Assembly (NCBI RefSeq): GCF_001005725.1
Contig: NZ_LBIC01000007.1
Coordinates: 124,001 to 188,000 of the forward strand
Origin: Sphingobium chungbukense
GTDB lineage: Bacteria; Pseudomonadota; Alphaproteobacteria; Sphingomonadales; Sphingomonadaceae
Length of the DNA stretch: 64,000 nt
Direction: 5' to 3'
Shown: one piece after another, positions 53,019-61,519 of the stretch
Position numbering within the stretch: the first letter of the stretch is position 1
Layout: each line of letters starts with the position of its first letter
Position numbers and translations under genes: made by a program
Notes under the pieces: model-generated
What the model was told of the DNA's origin: nothing
Databases searched by the model: none
The model's input: only the letters and a program-made list of their open reading frames with translations

Positions 53019-53714
53019 ATGACAGCGCATAAATCCGGCGATCCCACCACGCTCAACCGCCTTTACGGCCGTCAGTCCGGACCCAGGCTCCGCAAGGGTC
53101 AACAGGAACTGGTCGACACGCTGCTCCCTGCCCTTTCCGTCCCCGAAAAAGGCGAAGTGACCGCCGCCAATCTGTTCGGTTACGATCGCCCGCTACATTT
53201 CGAGATCGGCTTTGGCGGCGGCGAGCATCTTGCCTATCGCGCCGACCTGCTGCCCGATCATGGCTTCATCGGCTGCGAACCCTTCCTGAACGGCGTCGTC
53301 CAGGCGCTGGGCCACGTCCGCGACCAGGCGCTGGGCAATATCCGCCTTCACATGGGCGACGCGCTTCAGGTGCTGGACCGCATTCCCGACGGCGCGCTGA
53401 GCTTCGTCTACCTCCTCCACCCCGATCCCTGGCCCAAGGCCCGCCACGCCAAGCGCCGCATGATGAACCCGGGCCCGGTGGCCATGATCGCGAGGAAGCT
53501 CAAGCCCGGCGGCGAATTCCGCTTCGGCACGGATCACCCGGTCTATCTGCGCTGGGCGCTGATGGTGATGAACGGCCACCCCGACTTCGAATGGCTGGCG
53601 AGCTCCCCCACCGATTTCCAGACCCGGCCCGGCGGCTGGCCCGAAACACGCTATGAGGCCAAGGCCCGCCGCATCGGCCACGAAGTGTGGTACATGAAAT
53701 ATCGGCGTAAATAA
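53019..53714 (+). CDS. trmB: tRNA (guanine-N7-)-methyltransferase
   Basis: A 231-residue SAM-dependent enzyme forming m7G46 in tRNA. HFEIGFGGGEHLAYRADLLP (SAM loop), LLHPDPWPKARHAKRRMM and FGTDHPVYLRWAL are family signatures. The ATG at 53019 gives normal length; the long upstream frame is GC-rich and non-coding-like. It is the last core gene before the decayed region. Confidence 0.95.
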   Translation: MTAHKSGDPTTLNRLYGRQSGPRLRKGQQELVDTLLPALSVPEKGEVTAANLFGYDRPLHFEIGFGGGEHLAYRADLLPDHGFIGCEPFLNGVVQALGHVRDQALGNIRLHMGDALQVLDRIPDGALSFVYLLHPDPWPKARHAKRRMMNPGPVAMIARKLKPGGEFRFGTDHPVYLRWALMVMNGHPDFEWLASSPTDFQTRPGGWPETRYEAKARRIGHEVWYMKYRRK

Positions 53715-53778
53715 GGATAAGATAGCGTAGATTTTTCGTATCTTTATCAGATTGTTATAGGCATTTACCTACGTTATC

Positions 53779-54447
53779 ATGCGCTATCGCTTTCGCTACG
53801 GTGATTGCAAAGTGATTATAAAATCACGGTCCAAAGTGACGTATGGCAACCGGCAAAATCACGTAGAAATCAGTCGGCCGTTTGCGGGCTGGGCGCCGTG
53901 GATCGTGCTCGGCGATGGTTTTGGCGTGCTGCTTGCCAGCCATGTCAACGGCAAGGTGCTGACGACGATCTTCGCCAGCGGCGTCCTACTGATGTCACTC
54001 AATTTCCTGTTGCCCCGGATCGGCGGCAAGGTGCTCACTCAAGACATGCCTACGGGCATGCTGCGCGTCGGTATCGCCGGGGGACTGGGGATATTCTCCT
54101 CGCTGCTCGGGATTGGCGGAGGGACTATCGCGATCATGGTAATGACCCTGTGCGGGCGATCGATCCACCGCGCAGTCGGCACTGCCTCAGGGGTGGGCAC
54201 GCTGATCGCGGTGCCCAGTGCGATCGGCTTTGCGATCATCGGGCTCCAGACGCCGGGACTGCCCTGGGGCTCGCTGGGCTACGTCAACCTGCCCGCGACC
54301 CTGGCGATCGCCTCAATGTCAATTCTCACCGCACCGCTGGGCGTGGCGGCGGCGCATTCGATGCCTGCGGGACTGCTGCAGCGGGTCTTCGGTATCTACC
54401 TCGTGATCATTTCCATGGTCATGTTCCACTCTTCCCTGAAGGGCTGA
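53779..54447 (+). pseudogene. TauE/SafE family transporter, N-terminus lost
   Basis: The frame from about 53875 (RPFAGWAPWIVLGDGFGVLL) to the end matches the C-terminal two thirds of a TauE/SafE transporter, with GIFSSLLGIGGGTIAIMVMT and GTASGVGTLIAVPSAIGFAI. The first about 32 codons are unrelated, AT-rich and include a palindrome GTGATT-ATAA-AATCAC (53812-53827). About 80-90 residues with the first helices are missing, so a functional sulfonate/sulfite exporter is unlikely. The junction marks the border of the accessory region. Confidence 0.8.
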
Positions 54448-54493
54448 GGCAGCCTTCATCCCCTCATTCAGCCGCCGAAAAAGGAGAATTGAA

Positions 54494-55669
54494 ATGCAGA
54501 TTGCAGACACCAGCATCTTCGCAAATCCGGAAGTATGCGAGGACCTGATTGAGCGCGGCTGGTCGCGCCGCGACGTCGGCCGCATCGCAGCCTTTCTGGG
54601 CGGAGCGGCGATGCTGGCACAGCACGAGGCGGCCTTCGCCCAGCAGGCGGCAAAGGCGGTGGTCGGCGCGGTACGGATCGGCGCAAACGAATGCTGGACG
54701 GGCCCGCTCCCCGCGGGAGCAGAGGCGGCGCGCGCGATCGTGGACCAAGGCAACCGTTACGAACCTGATAACGATCATGCCAAGCTCTACGCCGCGGTCG
54801 CTGCGGTCGAGGGCGTGCCCGTCGAGCGCATAACCGCTTGGCCGGGATCGAGCGATCCGCTCAACCGTACCACGGTCGCTTTCGCTTCCCCAAAGCGTGG
54901 CATCGTCACTGGCAACCCGACCTACGAGACGATCTGGCGCACCGGCGCCTGGCTCGGCGCCAAGGTCACGCGGGTGCCGCTCACCGCGGACTACAGGCAC
55001 GACGTCAAGGCCATGCTCGCCGCCGATCCCGATGCAGGACTCTATTATATCTGCTCGCCCAACAACCCCACCGGCACAATCACTCCAGTGGAGGACATCA
55101 AATGGCTGGCAGAGAACAAACCCAAGGACGCGATCCTCCTGATCGACGAGGCCTATATCCACTTCGCCGCCACGCCATCAGCGATCTCGCTCGCAGCGAG
55201 GCGCGACGACGTGATCGTACTGCGTACCTTCTCCAAGCTGTTCGGCATGGCGGGGATGCGCCTGGGCCTGACAATCGGTGCGCCGGAACTGCTCGCCAGG
55301 ATGACGCGCTACGATGGAAAGCAGGTCACCGAAAACCTGCCGATGACTGCGGTCGCCTGCGGCATCGCCTCGCTCACCCTGGCCGATCAGATCAAGGCCC
55401 GTCGTGCGCAGATGATCGCGGTGCGCGAGGAAACGCTGACGCATATCGCCAAGCGCGGGTTGAAGATCGTCCCCGGCAGCCAGGCCAACATGTTCATGGT
55501 CGAATGGAAGGACAAGTCGCCCAAGGAGATGATGGAGGCCTTCCTTGCCCAGAACGTGCAGATCGGCCGTTCATGGGAGGTCTATCCCACGATGTCGCGC
55601 ATCAGCGTCGGTTCGGCTGAAGACATGCAGAAGTTCCGCCTTGCGCTCGACAAGATTTTGATGGCCTGA
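54494..55669 (+). CDS. Tat-type exported PLP aminotransferase (HisC-like)
   Basis: A 391-residue class I/II aminotransferase. The first about 45 residues form a twin-arginine signal (WSRRDVGRIAAFLGGAAML, Arg25-Arg26), ending AFAQQA. The body has PGSSDPLNRTTVAFASPKRG, CSPNNPTGTITPVED, DEAYIHFAA and the PLP lysine Lys248 in RTFSKLFGMAGMRLG, as in histidinol-phosphate aminotransferases. Periplasmic PLP enzymes are uncommon because the cofactor must be loaded before Tat export, which fits Tat. Substrate unknown. A GGAG site precedes the start. Confidence 0.88.
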   Translation: MQIADTSIFANPEVCEDLIERGWSRRDVGRIAAFLGGAAMLAQHEAAFAQQAAKAVVGAVRIGANECWTGPLPAGAEAARAIVDQGNRYEPDNDHAKLYAAVAAVEGVPVERITAWPGSSDPLNRTTVAFASPKRGIVTGNPTYETIWRTGAWLGAKVTRVPLTADYRHDVKAMLAADPDAGLYYICSPNNPTGTITPVEDIKWLAENKPKDAILLIDEAYIHFAATPSAISLAARRDDVIVLRTFSKLFGMAGMRLGLTIGAPELLARMTRYDGKQVTENLPMTAVACGIASLTLADQIKARRAQMIAVREETLTHIAKRGLKIVPGSQANMFMVEWKDKSPKEMMEAFLAQNVQIGRSWEVYPTMSRISVGSAEDMQKFRLALDKILMA

Positions 55670-56033
55670 TTTCTCCCGTGCGGGCGAGCTTCGACGATCC
55701 GACCGGCTGGGCGGGCAGCAACCCGTCGCGAAGGCCTGCCCTATCTGCGCCGGTATTTCATCTACCACCTCTTCCGCCCCGCCGGGATCGTGCAGGGCAG
55801 CGAGGAACGCCTTACCAACGGCAACGCGTGAAGCGAGCAAGCGCCCGGGCCGGTCGAGCGGGTCAGCCCACTGCGCGACTGCTTGGGAACAGGCGCCTCG
55901 TCGCTGTCCCCAATAGACCGGAAATAGGAGAGCAATCGCATGAACCTGTTCCATGCGCCGCCTCTGTTCGCCCCTTGCGCAGCCGAAGGCCGCACACTCG
56001 ATCGCTAATCACCCATTCAGAAAAGGAGAGATC
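55670..56033. other. Intergenic region with a probable gene remnant
   Basis: No intact gene. From about 55735 a plus-strand frame reads EGLPYLRRYFIYHLFRPAGI, then VQGSEERLTNGNA and stops at 55830; this looks like the C-terminal end of a lost enzyme but I cannot name it. The end of the region is the binding site AAAAGGAGAG of the acyl-CoA ligase gene. Confidence 0.4.
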
Positions 56034-57692
56034 ATGCCCCTGCGTTTTGTGGAGCCGGCCGCTGAAGCCCATCCCTTCCCGCTCACGATCAGACACCTTC
56101 TCGACGGTGTGCTGACCAAGGCAGGCGATCAGCGCCTCATCTACCGCAATCAGGCGAGTTATAGCTATCGCGAGCTGATGGGCCGCATCGGCCGCCTGGC
56201 TTCGCTGCTCGAAGCCCTCGGCACCGAACAGGGCATGACCGTGGCAATGATGGACTGGGACAGCCATCGCTATCTGGAAAGCTACTTTGCCGTTCCGATG
56301 ATGGGCGCGGTGCTGCAGACGGTGAACGTCCGACTGCCCTCCTCGCAGATCGCCTACACACTTCAGCATGCGAAGGCAGAGATTATTCTCGTCCACCGCG
56401 ACTTTTTTCCGATCATTGAGGCGATCCGCCACACGCTGCCCGAAGTGAAGACCGTGATCGCGATCATGGATGGCGCAGATGAAGCGCTGCCGACCTGGGT
56501 AGCGGGGGAATATGAGACACTGTCGGCAGTCGCGTCGCCGGACTATTCGTTCGTGGATTTCGACGAAAATGCGGTCGCGACGACTTTCTATACGACTGGC
56601 ACGACTGGCAATCCGAAGGGCGTCTGCTTCACCCACCGCCAGTTGGTTCTCCACACCCTGGCGTCCTGTGGACCGTTCGGCGCGTCCTCCGCTTCGCCGA
56701 GCCTGGGGATCGACGATGTCTACATGCCATTGACGCCCATGTTCCACGTCCATGCTTGGGGGTTGCCATATATCGCGACGATGCTGGGTGTGAAACAGGT
56801 CTATCCCGGCAGGTATGAGCCCGCGATGATCTGCGACCTGCGTAGTCGGCACGGCGTAACTTATTCGCATTGCGTGCCAACCGTTCTGGAAATGGTTTTG
56901 AAGGCGGCCGACCAGAGTGGTGCAGACCTGACCGGATGGAAGATGACGATCGGCGGCTCGGCGCTCGCCAAGGCGCTGTGTGCTGAAGGGCGCCAGCGGG
57001 GAATGTTGATCGGCGCCGGCTACGGCATGTCCGAAACCTGCCCGGTCATAGTAAAGGCCGCGGGCCGGACTCCTGAGGACGTTGCAACCGAGGAAGCGAT
57101 GCTCTCGACCTTCACGGTCGCGGGGATTACCGTGCCCCTTGTCGACGTGCGCATCGTGGACGATGCGATGAACGCGTTGCCGCATGACGGCGTGACGTGG
57201 GGCGAACTGGTCGTTCGGACCCCGTGGTTGACAAGCTGCTATGTGGGCGACGCCAAGGCATCCGCGGAACTCTGGCGCGGCGGCTGGATGCATACGCAGG
57301 ATATCGCGACGATCGATCCGCAAGGCCGAGTGCAGATCCGCGACCGGCTCAAGGATGTGGTTAAGACCGGTGGCGAATGGGTCGACTCGATCCAGCTCGA
57401 GGAGCTTGTTTCGACCTCCGAAGGCGTTGCGGAAGCCACCGTGATTGCCGTGCCCGACGCCAAATGGGGCGAACGGCCGCTTGCGGTGGTGGTGCCGCTC
57501 CCCGGTATGACGCCCACGCTGGTCAGCATCAATGTGCCCGTCGAGAAAGCGATCGCCGATGGCGCAATCACCCGGTTTGCCCGGCTTGACAGGTTCGTAA
57601 TCCTCGATGCCCTACCTCGCACCAGCGTCGGAAAGATTGACAAGAAGGTACTGCGCGCCCGCTTCAACGAGGAAGCCGGGGTCTCAACCTGA
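56034..57692 (+). CDS. Fatty acid--CoA ligase (AMP-binding)
   Basis: A 552-residue adenylate-forming ligase. P-loop TTFYTTGTTGNPKGVCFTH, then LTPMFHVHAWGLPYI, GAGYGMSETCPVIVKA, GGWMHTQDIATIDPQGRVQI, RDRLKDVVKTGGEWVDSIQL and the C-terminal lysine in TSVGKIDKKVLRA. It resembles AlkK-type medium-chain ligases. The ATG at 56034 has AAAAGGAGAG upstream. It would activate a carboxylic acid, perhaps linked to catabolism lost from the decayed neighbours. Confidence 0.92.
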   Translation: MPLRFVEPAAEAHPFPLTIRHLLDGVLTKAGDQRLIYRNQASYSYRELMGRIGRLASLLEALGTEQGMTVAMMDWDSHRYLESYFAVPMMGAVLQTVNVRLPSSQIAYTLQHAKAEIILVHRDFFPIIEAIRHTLPEVKTVIAIMDGADEALPTWVAGEYETLSAVASPDYSFVDFDENAVATTFYTTGTTGNPKGVCFTHRQLVLHTLASCGPFGASSASPSLGIDDVYMPLTPMFHVHAWGLPYIATMLGVKQVYPGRYEPAMICDLRSRHGVTYSHCVPTVLEMVLKAADQSGADLTGWKMTIGGSALAKALCAEGRQRGMLIGAGYGMSETCPVIVKAAGRTPEDVATEEAMLSTFTVAGITVPLVDVRIVDDAMNALPHDGVTWGELVVRTPWLTSCYVGDAKASAELWRGGWMHTQDIATIDPQGRVQIRDRLKDVVKTGGEWVDSIQLEELVSTSEGVAEATVIAVPDAKWGERPLAVVVPLPGMTPTLVSINVPVEKAIADGAITRFARLDRFVILDALPRTSVGKIDKKVLRARFNEEAGVST

Positions 57693-57768
57693 CCGACTGC
57701 CTGCATCGTGTCACGACCAGACATACTGCCGTCATGCGCGTCGACGCCACAAACAGGAATGATGTGGA

Positions 57769-57900
57769 ATGGGAGCCCTGCCTGCTGCACAGTTTGCCCC
57801 GATCGGCTCGAACCGGATCGCTTATTACGAGGCCGGGATCAGGACGGACAGGCCTTTCCTCATTCTGCGCCGTGGGTTTCCCGAAACCGCTTATTCCTAG
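57769..57900 (+). pseudogene. Alpha/beta-hydrolase N-terminal fragment
   Basis: A 43-codon frame, MGALPAAQFAPIGSNRIAYY then EAGIRTDRPFLILRRGFPET, ending AYS and a stop. This matches the start of epoxide-hydrolase-like alpha/beta hydrolases (I-A-Y-Y-E-A-G, then the oxyanion HGFPE, here RGFPE with the histidine lost). The rest of the gene is gone. Confidence 0.65.
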
Positions 57901-58011
57901 CGCCATCGGATTCAGGCGGATTTCGACCGCGAACGAAAGGCAGAAGTTGCGCGACATCAAGAAGTTCGCGATCGCCGCCAGCAAGACGAAGCCCGGATCA
58001 TGATGGAATGA

Positions 58012-58033
58012 GGGGTGGGCAAGAGCCCACCCC
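58012..58033 (-). terminator. Hairpin after the OmpA-family gene
   Basis: A perfect 9-bp stem (GGGGTGGGC and its complement) with loop AAGA, 9 bases after the OmpA-family stop. There is no U-tract on the minus strand, so it may only stabilise the 3' end. Confidence 0.5.
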
Positions 58034-58041
58034 CAAGCGCC

Positions 58042-58914
58042 TCACAGGCCGTCAAGGCCTTTGCTGACCAGAATATTCACCGCGACGCGGCGGTTCTGCG
58101 CCTTGCCCTCGGCGGTGTCATTGCTTGCCAGAGGGTCCGCTTCGGCCATTCCGGTCGGGGTAAGCATGCGATAGGGTTTCCAGCCGCAAGCCTGCTGAAG
58201 GTAATTGACGACGCGACCGGCCCGCTTTTCGCTAAGTTCCTGATTGAACTCTTCATTTCCGGTGGAATCGGTGTAGCCCACGACAAGAAGCAGCGCGTTG
58301 CTCATCCCTTCAGCGGTGGTCGCCGCGGCGCAAAGGTCGTTTTTGGCCTGAGCGGACAGCACTGCCTTGCCCGTATCGAAATTCACGTTGGTCGTGCTCT
58401 TGACATTATACTGGTCGATCTCGCCCATGCGGCCACGTAGAGCTTCCGTCGCCGCTGTCTGCTCGGCAAATCCCTGCTCGGTGCCGTTGTGGATCATGGA
58501 CGCGGTCTTGAGATCCTTGTTCTGCAGATTGACCTGACTCGCGACCAGGCCATCCCCCGCTTGCAATGTCTTGACCGTGACCGGCAGGCCGTTGAGCAGC
58601 GACGTCGCCGCGAGCTTGCTGCGGTTAAGGCCTAAAAAGCCCTTGCTGGCGCTGATCTTGGTGGCGTCGTTGATGACGACGACGGATTTGGTGCCGTCGG
58701 CGGCCGTGATCTGCATCTTGTCGCCGCTGCGCGCGGAAATGATACCCTTGATCTCTGGCCCGACGGTCTTTTCAGCCGGCGGCAAATAGGCCGTGGCCGA
58801 AACGTCGGCCGCGGGCGGATCTTGCGTTTGCGCGGCCAGGCTGCCCGACGACACCCCGGACAGCAGGGCAAGCAACAAGAGGCATTTTGAACCCCTGGAA
58901 ATGACACTCATCAC
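58042..58914 (-). CDS. OmpA family protein
   Basis: A 290-residue exported protein. Signal peptide SKCLLLLALLSGVSSGSLAA, a middle beta-rich domain (IKGIISARSGDKMQITAADG), and a C-terminal OmpA peptidoglycan-binding domain (NVNFDTGKAVLSAQAKNDLC, VVGYTDSTGNEEFNQELSEK, AQNRRVAVNILV). No barrel, so it is periplasmic or membrane-tethered rather than a porin. The start is MMSVISRGS; the second Met is equally likely. Confidence 0.88.
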   Translation of the reverse strand: MMSVISRGSKCLLLLALLSGVSSGSLAAQTQDPPAADVSATAYLPPAEKTVGPEIKGIISARSGDKMQITAADGTKSVVVINDATKISASKGFLGLNRSKLAATSLLNGLPVTVKTLQAGDGLVASQVNLQNKDLKTASMIHNGTEQGFAEQTAATEALRGRMGEIDQYNVKSTTNVNFDTGKAVLSAQAKNDLCAAATTAEGMSNALLLVVGYTDSTGNEEFNQELSEKRAGRVVNYLQQACGWKPYRMLTPTGMAEADPLASNDTAEGKAQNRRVAVNILVSKGLDGL

Positions 58915-59556
58915 GCTACTCCTTCAAAATTCGGCCAGTCGGGCCCGCAGAACGCAGCTTCTCGTCCGACCGCTGCACGTGACGGCGTATTCAGCTGTCA
59001 GAACCCTCTCCATTTACCCTCGTGAAACACACGCCATGACGCCACGAACGGGCGCCATGAATGTCCTGCTGTTCAACTCAACCTTTCTGATACATGAACG
59101 GGCCGGATCACCCCAATGGTTGGCTGGATAATTGGAGTTTATATTACGATGAGTTGAGGCTGATCGTACCGGACCAAGAGATCAGCCATAGCCGGCATAA
59201 TCCAATATTTGGTGGATATTGCCTATTTTACAATTATTTGCCTGGGACGATGCAGGTTCATTTCACGGAGCCCTATTTCGCAATTCAACTTTTGTCCTCG
59301 CAAGGCATTGATTTGACGCATGGTTCGTACATGCTTCACGGAAGCATCGCAGCGATGAAATGACCGGCGCTCTTCATGCGGCAGCCGATTCTGAGCCGGA
59401 CCGACAGCGGCCTCCTGGCGGCGAAATGCACTCTTACCGGACAGGTCAGTCCCCGCCCCCGCCACGCGTGACGGACGACATCGGTTCTGGCGGGCTTCCA
59501 AGGCACACAGGCCATCCGCTGCCTCCGAACCGAGGGCCGACGGCCAAAAAGCCGGA
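58915..59556. other. Intergenic region with a doubtful ORF
   Basis: About 640 bases. The middle (59090-59360) is much lower in GC and holds an 89-codon plus-strand frame (59094-59363) starting MNGPDHPNGWLDNWSLYYDE with LIVPDQEISHSRHNPIFGGY. It has no ribosome binding site and no family I know, so I do not call it a gene. Nothing else is visible. Confidence 0.4.
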
Positions 59557-59952
59557 TCAGCCGATATGCGCCAACCAGTCGGCAAGATTATAATGATTGC
59601 TGACGCGAGCGATCTTTCCTTCGCGGATGGCGAAAAAGGCGCCGACGCGCAGCCGGTATTTTTGCCCCGTCGCAGGCGGTAGATCACCATCGCGCCGCAA
59701 ATAAGTGCCATTCAGCATGAATTCCGCAGCGCCATGGGCACCATCGGCCGAGGTCAGGAATACCGGCGCGATCACCTCTTCGCTGTAGCAGTGATTCATG
59801 TGATCGAGGAACTGGGCAAAAGCCGCCTTCCCCTCGCGCACCGCGCCCTGCGAGGGCTCATGGACGACATCGTCGGTCAGAAGGTCAAGCATCGCGGCGC
59901 TGTCGCCACGGTTGAAGGCCGCATAATAAAGACCCAACAGTTCAACGCTCAT
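59557..59952 (-). CDS. Ketosteroid isomerase-related NTF2-like protein
   Basis: A 131-residue SnoaL/NTF2-fold protein: MSVELLGLYYAAFNRGDSAA, MLDLLTDDVVHEPSQGAVRE, FMLNGTYLRRDGDLPPATGQ, FAIREGKIARVSNHYNLADW. This is the NTF2-family subgroup annotated as ketosteroid isomerase-related. The fold binds small hydrophobic ligands; catalysis is uncertain. Confidence 0.85.
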   Translation of the reverse strand: MSVELLGLYYAAFNRGDSAAMLDLLTDDVVHEPSQGAVREGKAAFAQFLDHMNHCYSEEVIAPVFLTSADGAHGAAEFMLNGTYLRRDGDLPPATGQKYRLRVGAFFAIREGKIARVSNHYNLADWLAHIG

Positions 59953-59961
59953 CGATATTCC

Positions 59962-60110
59962 TCAATCTTCGGGTACGATCGTGACCCTCAGGCCGTGGAG
60001 CTTGCCGGCCAGGACAATCTGGCAGGACAAGCGCGATCGTTCATTGTGATGATCACTACTGTCGAGCAGATCCTTTTCATCCTCACCGAGGTCCGGCAGG
60101 CCCCCCGCCC
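59962..60110 (-). pseudogene. 2Fe-2S ferredoxin C-terminal fragment
   Basis: A minus-strand frame reads [20 protein letters not shown], then [20 protein letters not shown] and ends TIVPED plus stop. It matches the last third of an adrenodoxin-type ferredoxin, with the fourth cluster cysteine (LSCQI). The other three cysteines and the N-terminus are missing, so no cluster can form. It abuts the 3' end of fghA. Confidence 0.75.
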
Positions 60111-60120
60111 CACTCCGCTT

Positions 60121-61023
60121 CTATGGATCGTTCCGTTCCTTGCCGACCCGTGACGCTTTTCTGAACCATGAATCGGATTTTCCCGCCAGCCGTTCCGCAT
60201 GCCAGCGCAGATGATCGGCCATGAAGGTGGAGATGAAATAATAGCTGTGATCATAACCCGGCTGGAAACGCAGCGTCAGGGGTATGGATGCCGCCGCGCA
60301 TGCCTCCTCCAGCAGTTCGGGTTTCAACTGTTCGGCCAGAAACGGATCGTCCTTGCCCTGGTCGACGAGCAGATCGGAAACCCGCGCACCATCCTCGATC
60401 AGCGCGACTGCATCATGCTTGCGCCACGCGCTTTCGGCATTGCCGAGATAAGCGGGCAACGCCTTCCGCCCCCAGGGCACCTGAGATGGCGCGACGATCG
60501 GCGCGAAGGCGGACACCGCCTTGAACCGATCGGGAAAGGTCAGGCCGATGGTCAGCGCGCCATGACCGCCCATACTGTGTCCCATGATCGACTGACGATC
60601 CATGTCCGCCGGAAATTGCTCCGCAACGATTGCCGGCAATTCCTGCGTGATATAGGTCCACATGCGATAATGGGCCGCAAAAGGCTCCTGTGTCGCATCG
60701 ACGTAGAAGCCGGCGCCCAGGCCGAAATCATAGGCGCCTTCCGGGTCGTCCGCGACGCCCTCGCCCCGCGGGGACGTGTCGGGCGCGACGAATATCAGCC
60801 CCAGTTCCGCGCACAACCGACGGAACTCGCCTTTCTCGGTCACATTGGCATGCGTGCAGGTGAGTCCCGAAAGATACCAGACCACCGGCAACTTCACACC
60901 CGCAGCATGTTCCGGCACATAGACGGAGAAGACCATGTCCGTGCCGGTCGCGGCAGATGCGTGTCTATACACGCCCTGCACGCCCCCGAAGCTGCGGCTC
61001 GTCGAGACGGTTTCGAGAGCCAT
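60121..61023 (-). CDS. fghA: S-formylglutathione hydrolase
   Basis: A 300-residue esterase that hydrolyses S-formylglutathione to formate and glutathione. LSGLTCTHANVTEKGEFRRL, the nucleophile in IMGHSMGGHGALTIGL, and the histidine in FQPGYDHSYYFISTF are present. The conserved part ends near WHAERLAG; the last about 18 residues are atypical and may be read-through into the decayed sequence at the ferredoxin junction. It follows the VOC gene by 8 bases. Confidence 0.95.
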   Translation of the reverse strand: MALETVSTSRSFGGVQGVYRHASAATGTDMVFSVYVPEHAAGVKLPVVWYLSGLTCTHANVTEKGEFRRLCAELGLIFVAPDTSPRGEGVADDPEGAYDFGLGAGFYVDATQEPFAAHYRMWTYITQELPAIVAEQFPADMDRQSIMGHSMGGHGALTIGLTFPDRFKAVSAFAPIVAPSQVPWGRKALPAYLGNAESAWRKHDAVALIEDGARVSDLLVDQGKDDPFLAEQLKPELLEEACAAASIPLTLRFQPGYDHSYYFISTFMADHLRWHAERLAGKSDSWFRKASRVGKERNDP

Positions 61024-61031
61024 GACGTTCC

Positions 61032-61427
61032 TTACGCCTCGATGAAAGTGTAAGCGCAGATCTTGTTGCCGGCAGGATCGCGCAGATAGGCCGCATAGGC
61101 TCCCGGCAGATGGCCGCGCGGACCCGCCGCACCTTCATCGGTCCCGCCCGCCGCCACGCCCGCCGCGTGGAAGGCGTCGACTTCGGCCGTGGTTGCGGCG
61201 GCAAAGCCGATCGTCACGCCATTGCTCGACGGCGCCTCGCCATTGCCGGGACGCGCGACGATGAACGCCGGCTTGTCCTCGCCGTAGAGGATCCAGTCGC
61301 CAAACGGCCCGAGATTCTTGACGCCCAGGGCGCCCAGAGCCGCATCGTAGAAGGCGACCGATGTAGGCATGTCGCTGGCGCCGATCATCATGTGGGAAAA
61401 CACGCCATCACCGGAAATTACGGCCAT
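61032..61427 (-). CDS. VOC family glyoxalase-like protein
   Basis: A 131-residue vicinal-oxygen-chelate protein: FSHMMIGASDMPTSVAFYDA (metal histidine), ARPGNGEAPSSNGVTIGFAA, and AYAAYLRDPAGNKICAYTFI. It is encoded between adhC and fghA, as in many alphaproteobacteria, so a role in aldehyde or glutathione-adduct metabolism is likely, though the reaction is not known. Confidence 0.88.
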   Translation of the reverse strand: MAVISGDGVFSHMMIGASDMPTSVAFYDAALGALGVKNLGPFGDWILYGEDKPAFIVARPGNGEAPSSNGVTIGFAAATTAEVDAFHAAGVAAGGTDEGAAGPRGHLPGAYAAYLRDPAGNKICAYTFIEA

Positions 61428-61519
61428 GAGATTACTCCTTCTTGTGTATCGGAGGGATTTCCGGCCAGGCGCGGTCGCCCGGAGAAAGGAAATCGCAGTA
61501 GAACGGGTCCCGAAACGGA

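Larger units (their letters stand above)
57693..58041. other. Decayed intergenic region
   Basis: Holds an alpha/beta-hydrolase fragment (57769-57900) and, after it, a plus-strand stretch reading ANERQKLRDIKKFAIAASK that looks like another unnamed remnant (to 58003). No intact gene. Confidence 0.5.

Noticed and set aside
59094..59363. 89-codon plus-strand frame in an AT-rich patch
   Set aside because: No ribosome binding site, no recognisable family, in a decayed region. Kept only as a note.
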